Shown here one piece after another: positions 29,633 through 36,938 of a stretch of 64,000 nucleotides of DNA. Source of the DNA: Subtercola frigoramans (lineage in GTDB: Bacteria; Actinomycetota; Actinomycetes; Actinomycetales; Microbacteriaceae); assembly GCF_016907385.1 (NCBI RefSeq), contig NZ_JAFBBU010000001.1, forward strand, positions 1,674,001-1,738,000, read 5' to 3'. Within the stretch, counting starts at the first letter, position 1; the number at the start of each line of letters is the position of its first letter. The notes below the pieces were generated by a model. That model did not search any database. It saw nothing but the letters and a program-made list of their open reading frames with translations, and was not told the origin of the DNA. The position numbers were made by a program, and so were the translations under genes.

Positions 29633-30561
29633 TGGACGTGTTCAGGTCGGTCTCCGACATCCCAGCAGACTTCGGGCCGTCGGCAGTCACAGTCGGCAAA
29701 TTCGACGGTGTGCACGAGGGTCACCGGGCAGTCATCGGCGAGGTCTTGAACACCGCCCACCGGGAGGGCCTCCGCGCGGCCGTCGTGACGTTCGACAGGC
29801 ACCCCTTGCGGCTTCTGGCACCAGAGCGAGCGCCTGTCGCTCTCGTCGGAGTCGAACAGAAGCTCGAACTGCTGGCAGAGACGGGTCTGGATGCTGCGCT
29901 CATGCTCACGTTCGACGAAGTCACCGCAAACCTCAGTCCCCGCGAGTTCGTGGAACAGATTCTCGTGCACGGGCTGCACGCCCGCATCGTGATGGTGGGT
30001 GCGGACTTCCGCTTCGGCCATCACAGCGAGGGCACGGTTGCCGTGCTTCAGAGCCTGGGCGCCGAATTCGGTTTCGAGGTCCGTCTGATCCCCGACGTGA
30101 TGCCCACATCAGACCGGCGCGTGTCGTCGACCTGGATCCGCGAACTCCTGGCAGAGGGCGATGTGGCGCACGCGGCCAAACTGCTCGGCCATCTCCCGGC
30201 CGTTGGTGGCGAGGTCGTCCACGGTGCCAAACGCGGCCGCGAGCTCGGTTTTCCGACGGCGAATCTCTCACCGCGTTCGGAAGGACTCATTCCGGCAGAC
30301 GGTGTCTACGCCGGCTGGCTCACCGATGGCGACATGAGGTATCCCGCAGCTATCTCTGTGGGCAGCAACCCGACATTCGATGGAGTTCCCCCGAAGCAGG
30401 TCGAGGCCTTCGTTCTCGATGAGACGATCGATCTCTACGGGCACGATGTACTGATCTCGTTCGCCGACCGCATCAGGGGAATGGTGAAATTCACCGGGAT
30501 CGAGCCACTCATCGACCAGATGAACGACGACGTGGAGCAGGTCAGAAGTCGACTAGCGTGA
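29632..30561 (+). CDS. ribF: Bifunctional riboflavin kinase / FAD synthetase
   Basis: RibF phosphorylates riboflavin to FMN and adenylates it to FAD. The 309-residue protein shows the nucleotidyltransferase motif TVGKFDGVHEGHR near residue 20, the ISSTWIRE-like segment (VSSTWIRELL) and, from about residue 185, the flavokinase domain with RGRELGFPTANL. ATG 29632 overlaps the stop of the membrane-protein gene. The GTGA overlap at its end couples it to the MFS gene. Confidence 0.95.
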   Translation: MDVFRSVSDIPADFGPSAVTVGKFDGVHEGHRAVIGEVLNTAHREGLRAAVVTFDRHPLRLLAPERAPVALVGVEQKLELLAETGLDAALMLTFDEVTANLSPREFVEQILVHGLHARIVMVGADFRFGHHSEGTVAVLQSLGAEFGFEVRLIPDVMPTSDRRVSSTWIRELLAEGDVAHAAKLLGHLPAVGGEVVHGAKRGRELGFPTANLSPRSEGLIPADGVYAGWLTDGDMRYPAAISVGSNPTFDGVPPKQVEAFVLDETIDLYGHDVLISFADRIRGMVKFTGIEPLIDQMNDDVEQVRSRLA

Positions 30562-31841
30562 CCGGGCCTGGCGCCGATTCCGTACCTCGTCAACCCTCTT
30601 CACCTCCACCTCGACTCTCACTCTGGGCAGGGCGCTCGCTCGCTCTGGTCGGCATCATCCTCGTTGCAGCGAACCTCAGGGCGGCGGTTGCGGCGCTTTC
30701 GCCGATCTATGCCGACATCTCGGCCGACATTCCCCTCAGCAGTCTGGGAATCGGGGTTCTCGGAACGTTGACCCCCGTGTGCTTCGCACTGTTCGGAATT
30801 CTGACGCCCCTCTTCCAACGTCACTTGCGGATCGAGTCCCTGCTCGTGATCGGGCTTGTCGCAACCATTGTCGGAACCCTGGTACGGATGCTCTCGCCGT
30901 CGTATGCGGTGCTGGTCGTGGGAAGCGTGATCGTGTTCGCGGGCATGGGCGTGGCGAACGTGCTGCTGCCGCCACTGGTGAAGAAGTACTTTCTCGACCG
31001 CCTCGGTCTCGTCACGGCGCTGTACTCAACGACCCTGGCGATCTCGGCCATGATCCCGGCGCTGGTCGTGGTTCAGCTCAGTGCGGAGGCGGGGTGGCGG
31101 AGCGCTGTGGGAGTGTGGGGTGTGCTCGCGATCGCCGCGCTCGTGCCCTGGATCATCATGTACTTCCGCGATGTCAGGCAGAACCCCGACGTCAGGCCAG
31201 TCGAGGGTGTCATCGCTGTCGCCCCGCCAGGGGTGGCCGGTAGGGTGAGGCACTCCCGTGTCGCATGGGCACTGGGGATCCTCTTCGGACTGACCGCGCT
31301 GAACGTCTATGCGGCATTTGCCTGGATGCCCCAGATCCTTCTTTCGATCGCCGGGGTCGACGAAGCGCAGGCAGGGGTCCTGCTCGCTCTCTACGTGGCC
31401 ATGGGTATCCCGGCGTCCCTGCTCATTCCCGTCCTGGCGGCGCGTCTGAAGAACGTGGGGCTTCTGATTTGGCTGGGGGCCGGGTTCTACGCAACGGGCT
31501 ACCTCGGCCTCTTGCTTGCTCCGACCGTAGCGCCGTGGCTGTGGATGATCCTCGCCGGCCTCGGCCCGCTGCTGTTCCCGCTCTCGCTCCTGTTGATCAA
31601 CCTCCGCACGCGTACCCAGGAGGGAGCCGTTGCGCTCAGCGGCTTCGCCCAGGGTCTCGGCTACCTGATCGGCGCCTCAGGACCCTTGCTCGTCGGCGTG
31701 CTGCACCAGGTTTCAGGCCAGTGGACAGGATCACTGGTCTTTCTCCTCTGCACCGCAGGAGCGGTTGTCATCGTCGGATCGATCGTGGCGAAGCCGCACT
31801 TTCTCGAAGACGACTGGCACAAGGGCGTGCGGGCTCGCTGA
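30558..31841 (+). CDS. MFS transporter, CynX/NimT (cyanate/nitroimidazole) type
   Basis: A 427-residue transporter with about 12 membrane segments. LVAANLRAAVAALSPIYADI near the N-terminus and the LGTLTPVCFALFGILTPLF segment are typical of the CynX/NimT group. The start GTG overlaps the ribF stop by four bases. The substrate is unknown; the family includes cyanate and 2-nitroimidazole exporters, and context with ribF does not settle it. Confidence 0.85.
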   Translation: MTGPGADSVPRQPSSPPPRLSLWAGRSLALVGIILVAANLRAAVAALSPIYADISADIPLSSLGIGVLGTLTPVCFALFGILTPLFQRHLRIESLLVIGLVATIVGTLVRMLSPSYAVLVVGSVIVFAGMGVANVLLPPLVKKYFLDRLGLVTALYSTTLAISAMIPALVVVQLSAEAGWRSAVGVWGVLAIAALVPWIIMYFRDVRQNPDVRPVEGVIAVAPPGVAGRVRHSRVAWALGILFGLTALNVYAAFAWMPQILLSIAGVDEAQAGVLLALYVAMGIPASLLIPVLAARLKNVGLLIWLGAGFYATGYLGLLLAPTVAPWLWMILAGLGPLLFPLSLLLINLRTRTQEGAVALSGFAQGLGYLIGASGPLLVGVLHQVSGQWTGSLVFLLCTAGAVVIVGSIVAKPHFLEDDWHKGVRAR

Positions 31842-31978
31842 TCACAGCCAGCGAACCCCACGAGGTCAGAACTACACCCTGCGCGGCATGGTTCCAGAAT
31901 GCAGGAGCGCGTAGCCAACGCGTGCTGAAAACAGCCGTTTCAGAGCGCCTTGCCGGTAATTTGTGCAGCCCAGCGGCG

Positions 31979-31984
31979 TAGCCT
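31979..31984 (+). promoter_or_regulatory. -10 element of a probable leaderless promoter for the DUF2867 protein
   Basis: TAGCCT ends six bases before GTG 31991. Confidence 0.45.
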
Positions 31985-31990
31985 GTAACA

Positions 31991-33550
31991 GTGACGACCG
32001 AAGCAACGACTCAACGAACCGTATTGGTGACCGGTGCGACCGGCTACATCGGAGGGCGACTGGTTCCGCGCCTCCTCGACGCGGGCTTCGCGGTGAGGGT
32101 ACTGGTACGAAACCCCATCAAACTCGCTGACGTTCCCTGGGCCGACCAGGTCGACATCCGCCAGGGAGACCTCAGCGACGGATCGACCCTCGATACCGCC
32201 TTCGACGGTATCGATGTGCTCTACTACCTCGTGCATTCCATGGGGGGCAAGGGGCATTTCGACGGCACCGAGCTCACCAGTGCCAAGAACGTCGCGCAGC
32301 GGGCTCTCGCGGCACACGTCAAGCGCATCGTCTACCTCGGAGGCCTCCACCCAGAGGGCGTCGGCCTGTCGACGCATCTCCGCTCGCGCGCAGCCGTGGG
32401 CAGCGTGTTGCTCCAATCGGGGGTCCCGACGATCGCCTTCCAGGCGGGAGTGATCATCGGCTCGGGTTCGACCAGCTTCGAGATGATCAGGCACCTCACC
32501 GAAGTGCTGCCCTACATGCCTGCGCCCAAGTGGGTGCGCAACTTCATTCAGCCCATCGCTGTTCGTGACGTGCTGTACTACCTGGTGAAGGCGGCGGATG
32601 TTCGGCAGAGCCTCAATCGCACCTTCGACATCGGCGGCCCCGATGTGCTTCGTTATGGCCAGATGATGAACGGCTACGCCGTCGAAGCCGGGCTCCACCA
32701 GCGACCGATCGCCTCGTTGCCCGTCTTCACGCCGTGGCTGGCCTCACAGTGGGTGAACCTGGTCTCACCGATTCCGCGCAACCTGGCCGTACCCATCATC
32801 GAATCGCTGCAGTTCGACTGCGTGGCGAGCGAGCATGACATCGCCGAGTATATTCCCGACCCCGAGGGCGGACTCACCGGGTATCGCCGCTCGGTGCGCC
32901 TGGCGCTGGAGAAGATGCGCACCGGCCAGGTCGAAACCAGCTGGCAGGACACCGATGTGCGTGGCGCTCCGAGTGACACGCTGCCGAGCGACCCGGAGTG
33001 GACGGGCCACACCGTCTACACCGACCTGAAGGTTCGCGAAACCGATGCGAAGCCGGGTGACCTCTGGCGCGTCATCGAGGGAATCGGGGGCGACAACGGG
33101 TGGTACTCCTTCCCGCTCGCCTGGACGATCAGGGGCTGGATGGACTCCGTCGTCGGTGGCGTGGGGCTTCGGAGAGGGCGGCGAAACCCGGATCACCTGC
33201 ACACGGGTGACGCGCTCGACTTCTGGCGGGTCGAAGAGATCAAGCGCGGCAGGTTCCTGCGCCTGCGGGCTGAGATGAAGGTGCCTGGGCGCGCGTGGCT
33301 GGAGATGACCAGCACGCCGGCCGAAGGCGGGGGTTCTGTGTACACCCAGCGCGCGGTGTTCTTTCCGACGGGCCTTGCCGGGCGCCTCTACTGGTACTCG
33401 ATCCTGCCCTTCCACGGCATCATCTTCAACGGCATGGCACACCGCATCACCGAGACTGCACGGGGCGAGGCGCTTCGTCAGAACGAGCATCCGAAACCCA
33501 CACGGAAGGCACCGGAGTCGGCGGCAACTACGGCAGAAGAGGTCGTCTGA
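31991..33550 (+). CDS. NAD(P)-binding SDR with C-terminal DUF2867 domain
   Basis: The 519-residue protein combines an atypical extended short-chain dehydrogenase (VLVTGATGYIGGRLVPRLL, YYLVHSMGGKGHF, VYLGGLHPEG) over about residues 1-300 with a DUF2867 domain (GDLWRVIEGIGGDNGWY, HTGDALDFWRVEEI). Proteins of this architecture are widespread and thought to act on lipid-like or quinone-like substrates. The catalytic Tyr-x3-Lys of classical SDRs is not obvious. It is a single-gene unit ended by the hairpin at 33583-33611. Confidence 0.85.
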   Translation: MTTEATTQRTVLVTGATGYIGGRLVPRLLDAGFAVRVLVRNPIKLADVPWADQVDIRQGDLSDGSTLDTAFDGIDVLYYLVHSMGGKGHFDGTELTSAKNVAQRALAAHVKRIVYLGGLHPEGVGLSTHLRSRAAVGSVLLQSGVPTIAFQAGVIIGSGSTSFEMIRHLTEVLPYMPAPKWVRNFIQPIAVRDVLYYLVKAADVRQSLNRTFDIGGPDVLRYGQMMNGYAVEAGLHQRPIASLPVFTPWLASQWVNLVSPIPRNLAVPIIESLQFDCVASEHDIAEYIPDPEGGLTGYRRSVRLALEKMRTGQVETSWQDTDVRGAPSDTLPSDPEWTGHTVYTDLKVRETDAKPGDLWRVIEGIGGDNGWYSFPLAWTIRGWMDSVVGGVGLRRGRRNPDHLHTGDALDFWRVEEIKRGRFLRLRAEMKVPGRAWLEMTSTPAEGGGSVYTQRAVFFPTGLAGRLYWYSILPFHGIIFNGMAHRITETARGEALRQNEHPKPTRKAPESAATTAEEVV

Positions 33551-33582
33551 CCAGCAGTTCCTTGTCCGTTCACCGCCATTCT

Positions 33583-33611
33583 GCCGGTCGATCGGCTGCC
33601 GATCGACCGGC
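33583..33611 (+). terminator. GC-rich hairpin, probable terminator
   Basis: A 13-base perfect stem (GCCGGTCGATCGG with its complement) around a three-base loop, followed by GTTT. It lies 33 bases after the DUF2867 gene. The T-run is short. Confidence 0.6.
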
Positions 33612-33721
33612 GTTTCGTCACTGGGAAGCCACCGGGGTAGGTGGACCTTTGGCGTGAGTCGGGGGAGAATGGGGGTTCGCGTAGCCCGAATCACGGCACA
33701 CCCTTACTTTCGGAGGCGAAG

Positions 33722-34306
33722 TTGCTCGAAAACACCACGCTCGTATTCCTCGGTGACAGCATCACAGAGCACGGCCGCTGGCAGGAGTGGTTCGGCAGCT
33801 ACGAGACGCACAACCTCGGTGTGGGCGGCGACACGACCGACGAGGTGAAGGCTCGGCTCGACGATGTCGTCGCGCTGGACCCCGGCACGGTGGTGCTGCT
33901 CGTCGGGGCAAACGACCTCGCCAAGAATCGCTCGGTAGAACACATCGTGCAGAACATCGAGACGATCCTCGTGACCCTGCGGAACGAGTTGCCCGACGCG
34001 GAGATCCTGCTGCAGTCGGTCATGCCGCGTGGGCACGAGTACGCCGACGAGATCCGCGACATCAACCGCCACATCTGGCAGTTCGCGTCGAGCGTGCGAA
34101 CCCACTACCTCGACCTGTGGCCGGCGCTGGCACTGCAGGACGGAGAGCTCAACCCGGAGTACACCGACGACCGCCTGCACCTCACCGAAGCCGGTTACGA
34201 AGCGTGGCTCTCTGAGCTCGAACCGGCACTGGAGCGGGTGCACGGCCTGCCCCCCAAGAGCCGGCCCATCCGGCTACCGGAACTGCGCAACGCCAACCTG
34301 GCCTGA
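33722..34306 (+). CDS. SGNH/GDSL-family hydrolase
   Basis: The 194-residue esterase-like enzyme shows all four SGNH blocks: LVFLGDSITE with the nucleophile serine, NLGVGGDTTDE (glycine), VGANDLA (asparagine) and DRLHLTEAGYEAW with the catalytic Asp and His. GGAGG at 33712-33716, five bases before TTG 33722, fixes a TTG start; an in-frame start at 33641 lacks one. No signal peptide is seen, so it should be cytoplasmic. Such enzymes cleave acyl or acetyl esters; the substrate is unknown. Confidence 0.88.
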   Translation: MLENTTLVFLGDSITEHGRWQEWFGSYETHNLGVGGDTTDEVKARLDDVVALDPGTVVLLVGANDLAKNRSVEHIVQNIETILVTLRNELPDAEILLQSVMPRGHEYADEIRDINRHIWQFASSVRTHYLDLWPALALQDGELNPEYTDDRLHLTEAGYEAWLSELEPALERVHGLPPKSRPIRLPELRNANLA

Positions 34307-34405
34307 GTTGCCCGGCCTGAGCTGCCCGGCCAGGGCTGCCTGGCCCGAACTGCCCGCACTGACAAATCTGGCTCGGTCAGACGACGAGAAGACCATGGAT
34401 GTTCA

Positions 34406-35419
34406 TCAGCGGTGATGGTGGGAGACGACGCCGGGCGGCCGGGCTCCGACGGCGCTGATCGCCCGCGATGCCGTCGCCCCGCCGAGCTCACCTGCCCGCT
34501 GTAGACGGCCCGCGTATCTGCCGGCCACGTCGACACCGACCGTTCCGGGATCGAACGGATTCTCACCCGAATGAAGGCCCTCGAACATTCCGGCGAGAAA
34601 ACCGGCGTTGAACGCGTCACCGGCGCCGGTGGTGTCGAGCGGTTCGGCCGGAACGCAGTCGATCACCAGCCGGAGCCCTGATCGGGTGGCGACGAGTGCT
34701 CCCGTGCGCCCGAGGGTCAGGGCGACCACGGGGAAGCGTTCCACCAGCGCATCGACGATTTCAGCGGGATCAGCGCGGCCGGTGAGCGCGATTCCCTCAT
34801 CGAGGTTCGGAAACAGAACATCCGCTCCTCGGGCGCAGTCCAGGAAGGCTTCCACACCGTGATCGGCGATGAAGCCCGCTGAACCGGGGTCGATCGACAC
34901 CGTCACCGAGTGTGCGTGGGCCCTGCCGATGAGAGCCCCGAAACCCTCCTGCGGTTGGCCGCTGAACATCGTGTACCCGGTGAAGTGCAGGTGCGATGCG
35001 ACGGTCAGCAGGGCATCGCTGACATCGTGCGGTGAAGTGAGGCTGTTCGCGCCGCGTTCGGTCAGCATGGTGCGGCTGTCATCGCGACCGACGATGACGA
35101 CGATCGTTCCGGTCGGCAGGATGCTCTCGCCCAGCAGGTGCGGAGTGACACCCGATTCACGCAGCGCATTGGAGTGCCTGACCGTGTCGACCATGTTGGT
35201 GTGCCCGACAAAATCGACCAGCGTGCCCAGGGTGCCGAGCCATGCCGCGGTGTTGGCCGCGGAGCCGCCTGGACGTCGTTCGATGCGAGCGAGAGTGTCG
35301 GTGTCGGGCCTGATCTGAGAGTCAGGCGTGACGATGATGTCGTCGAAGACGTCGCCGATGGTGACAATCCGCACGGCCCGGTGGTCGGCGAAATCCCCGC
35401 CGGGTTCGGGAACGCTCAC
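34406..35419 (-). CDS. psuK: PfkB-family carbohydrate kinase, probable pseudouridine kinase
   Basis: The 337-residue ribokinase-fold enzyme begins with a strand VRIVTIGDVFDDIIV, has RRPGGSAANTAAWLG and the anion-hole/catalytic motif DTTGAGDAFNAGFLAG. Its GTG start overlaps the stop of the pseudouridine-5'-phosphate glycosidase gene by four bases, so phosphorylation of pseudouridine for that enzyme is the likely role. PfkB kinases are hard to tell apart by sequence alone; the specificity is inferred from context. The 99 bases to the convergent SGNH gene hold a short hairpin (34328-34345). Confidence 0.85.
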   Translation of the reverse strand: MSVPEPGGDFADHRAVRIVTIGDVFDDIIVTPDSQIRPDTDTLARIERRPGGSAANTAAWLGTLGTLVDFVGHTNMVDTVRHSNALRESGVTPHLLGESILPTGTIVVIVGRDDSRTMLTERGANSLTSPHDVSDALLTVASHLHFTGYTMFSGQPQEGFGALIGRAHAHSVTVSIDPGSAGFIADHGVEAFLDCARGADVLFPNLDEGIALTGRADPAEIVDALVERFPVVALTLGRTGALVATRSGLRLVIDCVPAEPLDTTGAGDAFNAGFLAGMFEGLHSGENPFDPGTVGVDVAGRYAGRLQRAGELGGATASRAISAVGARPPGVVSHHHR

Positions 35420-36339
35420 CTTTGGCCCTGGGTGGTGCGGCTCCAGGCTTTCGCGATCTCGCCGGCCAGCCTCACATTGTTGCGGGCGATGTCGAGGTTG
35501 ACTTCGAGGCTCCGGCCTCCTGAGGCGCCGACGATGTACGACAGCAGAAAGGGCGTCACGGCCTTGCCACGGATTCCCCGGGCATCCGCCTCGGCCAGGG
35601 CTTCGAGGAGCACTGCGTCGTGCTCGGCGGGCTCCCACTGCAGCTCTGGCGGGAGTGGGTTCGCAACGATGATGCCCTGGCCGTGGCCGAGCTCGTACTG
35701 CGCCCGCATCACGGCGGCGACCTCCTCTGGCGAGTCGACCGACCAATCGATCTGTTCGCCCGATTCGGTGAGCCAGAAACTCGGGAAGTTGGTGGTGCGG
35801 TACCCGACAACGGGAACGCTGAGCGTCTCGAGGCGTTCGAGCGTTCCGGCGATGTCGAGCACGGATTTGACCCCTGCCGCCACCACGGTGACTCCGGCGA
35901 GAGCAAGCGCACTCAGGTCGGCGGACTCGTCGAACGAGCTGCTCGCGCCGCGGTGTACCCCGCCGAGGCCGCCCGTGGCAAACACCCGCACGCCAGCACG
36001 GCCGGCGAGGTACGCCGTTGCTGCCACTGTGGTCGCGCCGCTGATCTTCTTCGCGGCGAGGATCGGCAGATCGCGAACGCTGGCTTTGACCATGTCTTCG
36101 TCGGCGATCCGGCGTACCCCGTCGGCATCGAGGCCGATTCGGGGTACTCCGTCGAGCACAGCGATCGTCGCCGGCGTCACTCCGGCAGAGCGCAGGATCT
36201 CTTCGAATTCCTGCGCCGCCGCGAGGTTCCGGGGTCGGGGCAGGCCGTGCGAGATGATGGTCGACTCGAGGGCGACGACGGGTCGCCCGTTCTGCAGGGC
36301 GTCTGCGACTGCGTCAGAAATGACGAAGGGCTGGTTCAT
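35416..36339 (-). CDS. psuG: Pseudouridine-5'-phosphate glycosidase
   Basis: PsuG breaks the C-C glycosidic bond of pseudouridine 5'-phosphate into uracil and ribose 5-phosphate, salvaging RNA modification products. The 307-residue protein shows the family landmarks ALESTIISHGLPRPRN, TPATIAVLDGVPRIGLD, KISGATTVAAT, VFATGGLGGVHRG, ADLSALALAGVTVV and PVVGYRTTNFPSFW. It is followed by a coupled PfkB kinase. On this strand TAGCCT lies six bases before its ATG, a leaderless promoter overlapping that of the divergent gene. Confidence 0.95.
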   Translation of the reverse strand: MNQPFVISDAVADALQNGRPVVALESTIISHGLPRPRNLAAAQEFEEILRSAGVTPATIAVLDGVPRIGLDADGVRRIADEDMVKASVRDLPILAAKKISGATTVAATAYLAGRAGVRVFATGGLGGVHRGASSSFDESADLSALALAGVTVVAAGVKSVLDIAGTLERLETLSVPVVGYRTTNFPSFWLTESGEQIDWSVDSPEEVAAVMRAQYELGHGQGIIVANPLPPELQWEPAEHDAVLLEALAEADARGIRGKAVTPFLLSYIVGASGGRSLEVNLDIARNNVRLAGEIAKAWSRTTQGQR

Positions 36340-36344
36340 GGTTC

Positions 36345-36351
36345 TAGGCTA
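36345..36351. promoter_or_regulatory. Overlapping divergent -10 elements between psuG and a small membrane gene
   Basis: TAGGCT (36345-36350, plus) and TAGCCT (36346-36351, minus) share five positions in a 21-base gap between two divergent ATGs. The minus element is six bases from the psuG start. Polymerase could occupy only one orientation at a time. Confidence 0.45.
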
Positions 36352-36360
36352 GGCCTTACC

Positions 36361-36711
36361 ATGAGCCAGCAGAAGTCGACGTCCCGTTACCCCACTTTCA
36401 CCCGAACGGCGCTGGCGCCAGGACTCCTGGCGGCGATCTGCCTGCTTGCAGCCGTCGCGGTGATAGGTACGGGGTGGTTCACCATCCTGCAGTTCGCGAT
36501 CGCCATCCTGGCGCTGATCGTGTGTGTCTTCGCCTGGCAGGCGAACCAGTGGTGGTGGCTCATCGGGCTGGTCCCGGTCGCCGTCGTCTGGAACCCGGTC
36601 TGGCCGCTGAGCTTCGACCCGCCCGTCTGGTACGCCCTCCACCTCGCCGCAGCGATCGTCTTCGTCGCTGCAGGATTGTTCATCAAGGTCCCGGTCTCCA
36701 CGAAGAAATAA
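36361..36711 (+). CDS. Small Trp-rich membrane protein (DUF6804-like)
   Basis: The 116-residue protein has four predicted helices: LAPGLLAAICLLAAVAVIG, ILQFAIAILALIVCVFAW, WWWLIGLVPVAVVWNPVWPL and YALHLAAAIVFVAAGLFI, ending in KVPVSTKK. It contains the aromatic motif NQWWWLIGLVPVAVVWNPVWPL seen in a family I believe is DUF6804; the name is from memory. ATG 36361 begins 21 bases from the divergent psuG start. Function unknown. Confidence 0.75.
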   Translation: MSQQKSTSRYPTFTRTALAPGLLAAICLLAAVAVIGTGWFTILQFAIAILALIVCVFAWQANQWWWLIGLVPVAVVWNPVWPLSFDPPVWYALHLAAAIVFVAAGLFIKVPVSTKK

Positions 36712-36930
36712 CCTCGCAGGGCGGACCCACAGGCGCGCCCCACCGGCACAGCCCTGAGCGTCGCGGGCTGAATTCTCGGCGGGATCGGGTAATATGGCTG
36801 CAGCACGGGGAAGTTCGGCTCTAGCGTCGTCCGTGGCTCGGTGAATCACTGCTGTTGTTGCACAGCTGACATTCGCTCGCGTCGCGTTGCACGACCACGA
36901 ATCCCCTGTGAGTCACGTCACCACTCCACA

Positions 36931-36935
36931 GGAGG
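36931..36935 (+). promoter_or_regulatory. Shine-Dalgarno site of the SNF2 helicase
   Basis: GGAGG lies three bases before ATG 36939. It is inside a long untranslated region that starts after a TAATAT hexamer (36790-36795) and contains an alternative frame with four consecutive Cys codons from 36850. Confidence 0.7.
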
Positions 36936-36938
36936 AGC

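Noticed and set aside
34328..34345. Terminator between SGNH hydrolase and psuK
   Set aside because: A 7-base GC stem with a 4-base loop in a degenerate GGCCTGAG repeat, without a T-run; too weak to call.
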